Part shown: in pieces, positions 38,100-38,409 of the stretch
Position numbering within the stretch: position 1 is the stretch's first letter
Layout of the letters: each line of letters begins with the position of its first letter
Source of the DNA: Actinomycetes bacterium
GTDB lineage: Bacteria; Actinomycetota; Actinomycetes; Mycobacteriales; Pseudonocardiaceae
Length of the DNA stretch: 38,409 bases
Direction: 5' to 3'
NCBI GenBank assembly: GCA_021793175.1
Contig: JAJYTH010000024.1
Location: 1 to 38,409 of the forward strand
The notes under the pieces: model-generated
Seen by the model: only the letters and a program-made list of their open reading frames with translations
Databases searched by the model: none
Told to the model about the DNA's origin: nothing
Made by a program: the position numbers and the translations under genes

Positions 38100-38409
38100 T
38101 CAGGAAGAGGCGGCGGCGCAGCGCGGGCATTGATCGGTGTCGTCGGGGACGAGATGGTGGCATGCGGGGTGGTAGTATCGCCGAGACGCCCAACGGAGCA
38201 GCCAGAGGGTTCCACCGACCGTGACGGCCAGGCCGGTGAGTGTCCATCCCGCGACCAACAGCGCGACACCGAGGGCGAACACGCCGAGAATCGACAGCGT
38301 CAAGTAGATCGACGTCGTGTCTTCGGGCGACATCATGGTGCGTAGTGAGCGATCCAGCCCCGGATCGTCCTCGCGCAAATTGTTTTCGAGTTCGCTTAGT
38401 GTGTGTAGT
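38100..38409 (-). CDS. DUF3040-like small membrane protein with zinc-ribbon-like tail (5' end cut by window)
   Basis: The frame stays open to the right edge and reads LSELENNLREDDPGLDRSLR near it, the N-terminal pattern of actinobacterial DUF3040 proteins. The true start therefore probably lies beyond 38409; a TTG at 38378 is possible but would cut into this motif. Two hydrophobic segments follow (about SIYLTLSILGVFALGVALLV and GLAVTVGGTLWLL), then a tail with CHH and CPRC that looks like a small metal-binding ribbon. Function is unknown. It is unrelated to the siderophore genes as far as can be seen. Confidence 0.75.
   Translation of the reverse strand, partial: LHTLSELENNLREDDPGLDRSLRTMMSPEDTTSIYLTLSILGVFALGVALLVAGWTLTGLAVTVGGTLWLLRWASRRYYHPACHHLVPDDTDQCPRCAAASS

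Overview
The window reads as chromosome of a high-GC actinomycete: coding frames end mostly in G or C, GTG and TTG starts are common, genes are packed with 4-base ATGA or GTGA overlaps, and the iron-control sites are of the actinobacterial IdeR/DmdR type. A Pseudonocardiaceae-like host is my inference from general style. Two unrelated gene groups sit back to back. No rRNA, tRNA, CRISPR array, insertion sequence or prophage gene was seen.

Left group (1-13242, all minus strand): in transcription order a PucR-family regulator, a uracil-type NCS2 permease, the three subunits of a molybdenum hydroxylase (FAD, iron-sulfur, molybdopterin), a CoxG-like SRPBCC membrane protein, the two subunits of an ATP-dependent hydantoinase/oxoprolinase (HyuA, HyuB) and a barbiturase/cyanuric acid hydrolase-type ring opener cut by the left edge. 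The genes from permease to coxG overlap or touch. Strong hairpins follow coxG (5429-5473) and hyuB (1141-1183), so the group is probably three transcripts. My reading is uptake and oxidative breakdown of uracil or a related cyclic amide: import, hydroxylation to barbiturate, ring opening. The place of HyuAB in this is open.

Right group (13771-35619): a catecholate siderophore locus. An isochorismate synthase, 2,3-dihydroxybenzoate (DHB) AMP ligase, isochorismatase, stand-alone aryl carrier protein and ferric-siderophore reductase form one tightly coupled operon. A lipoprotein, two permeases and an ATPase for ferric-siderophore import follow, then a 3533-residue NRPS, an MFS exporter and, convergent on the other strand, the DHB dehydrogenase. 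Four near-consensus iron boxes mark the four transcription starts. The NRPS is C-A-T-E-C-A-T-E-C: it takes DHB from the separate carrier protein, adds two residues that are both epimerised, and ends in an intact condensation domain with no thioesterase. The predicted product is DHB-D-aa1-D-aa2 passed to an unidentified amine or to a partner protein outside the window. This unusual release step is the main candidate for something undescribed.

Right edge (35990-38409): an APC-family amino acid permease (plus), an OsmC-like protein (minus) and a DUF3040-like small membrane protein whose 5' end runs off the window.
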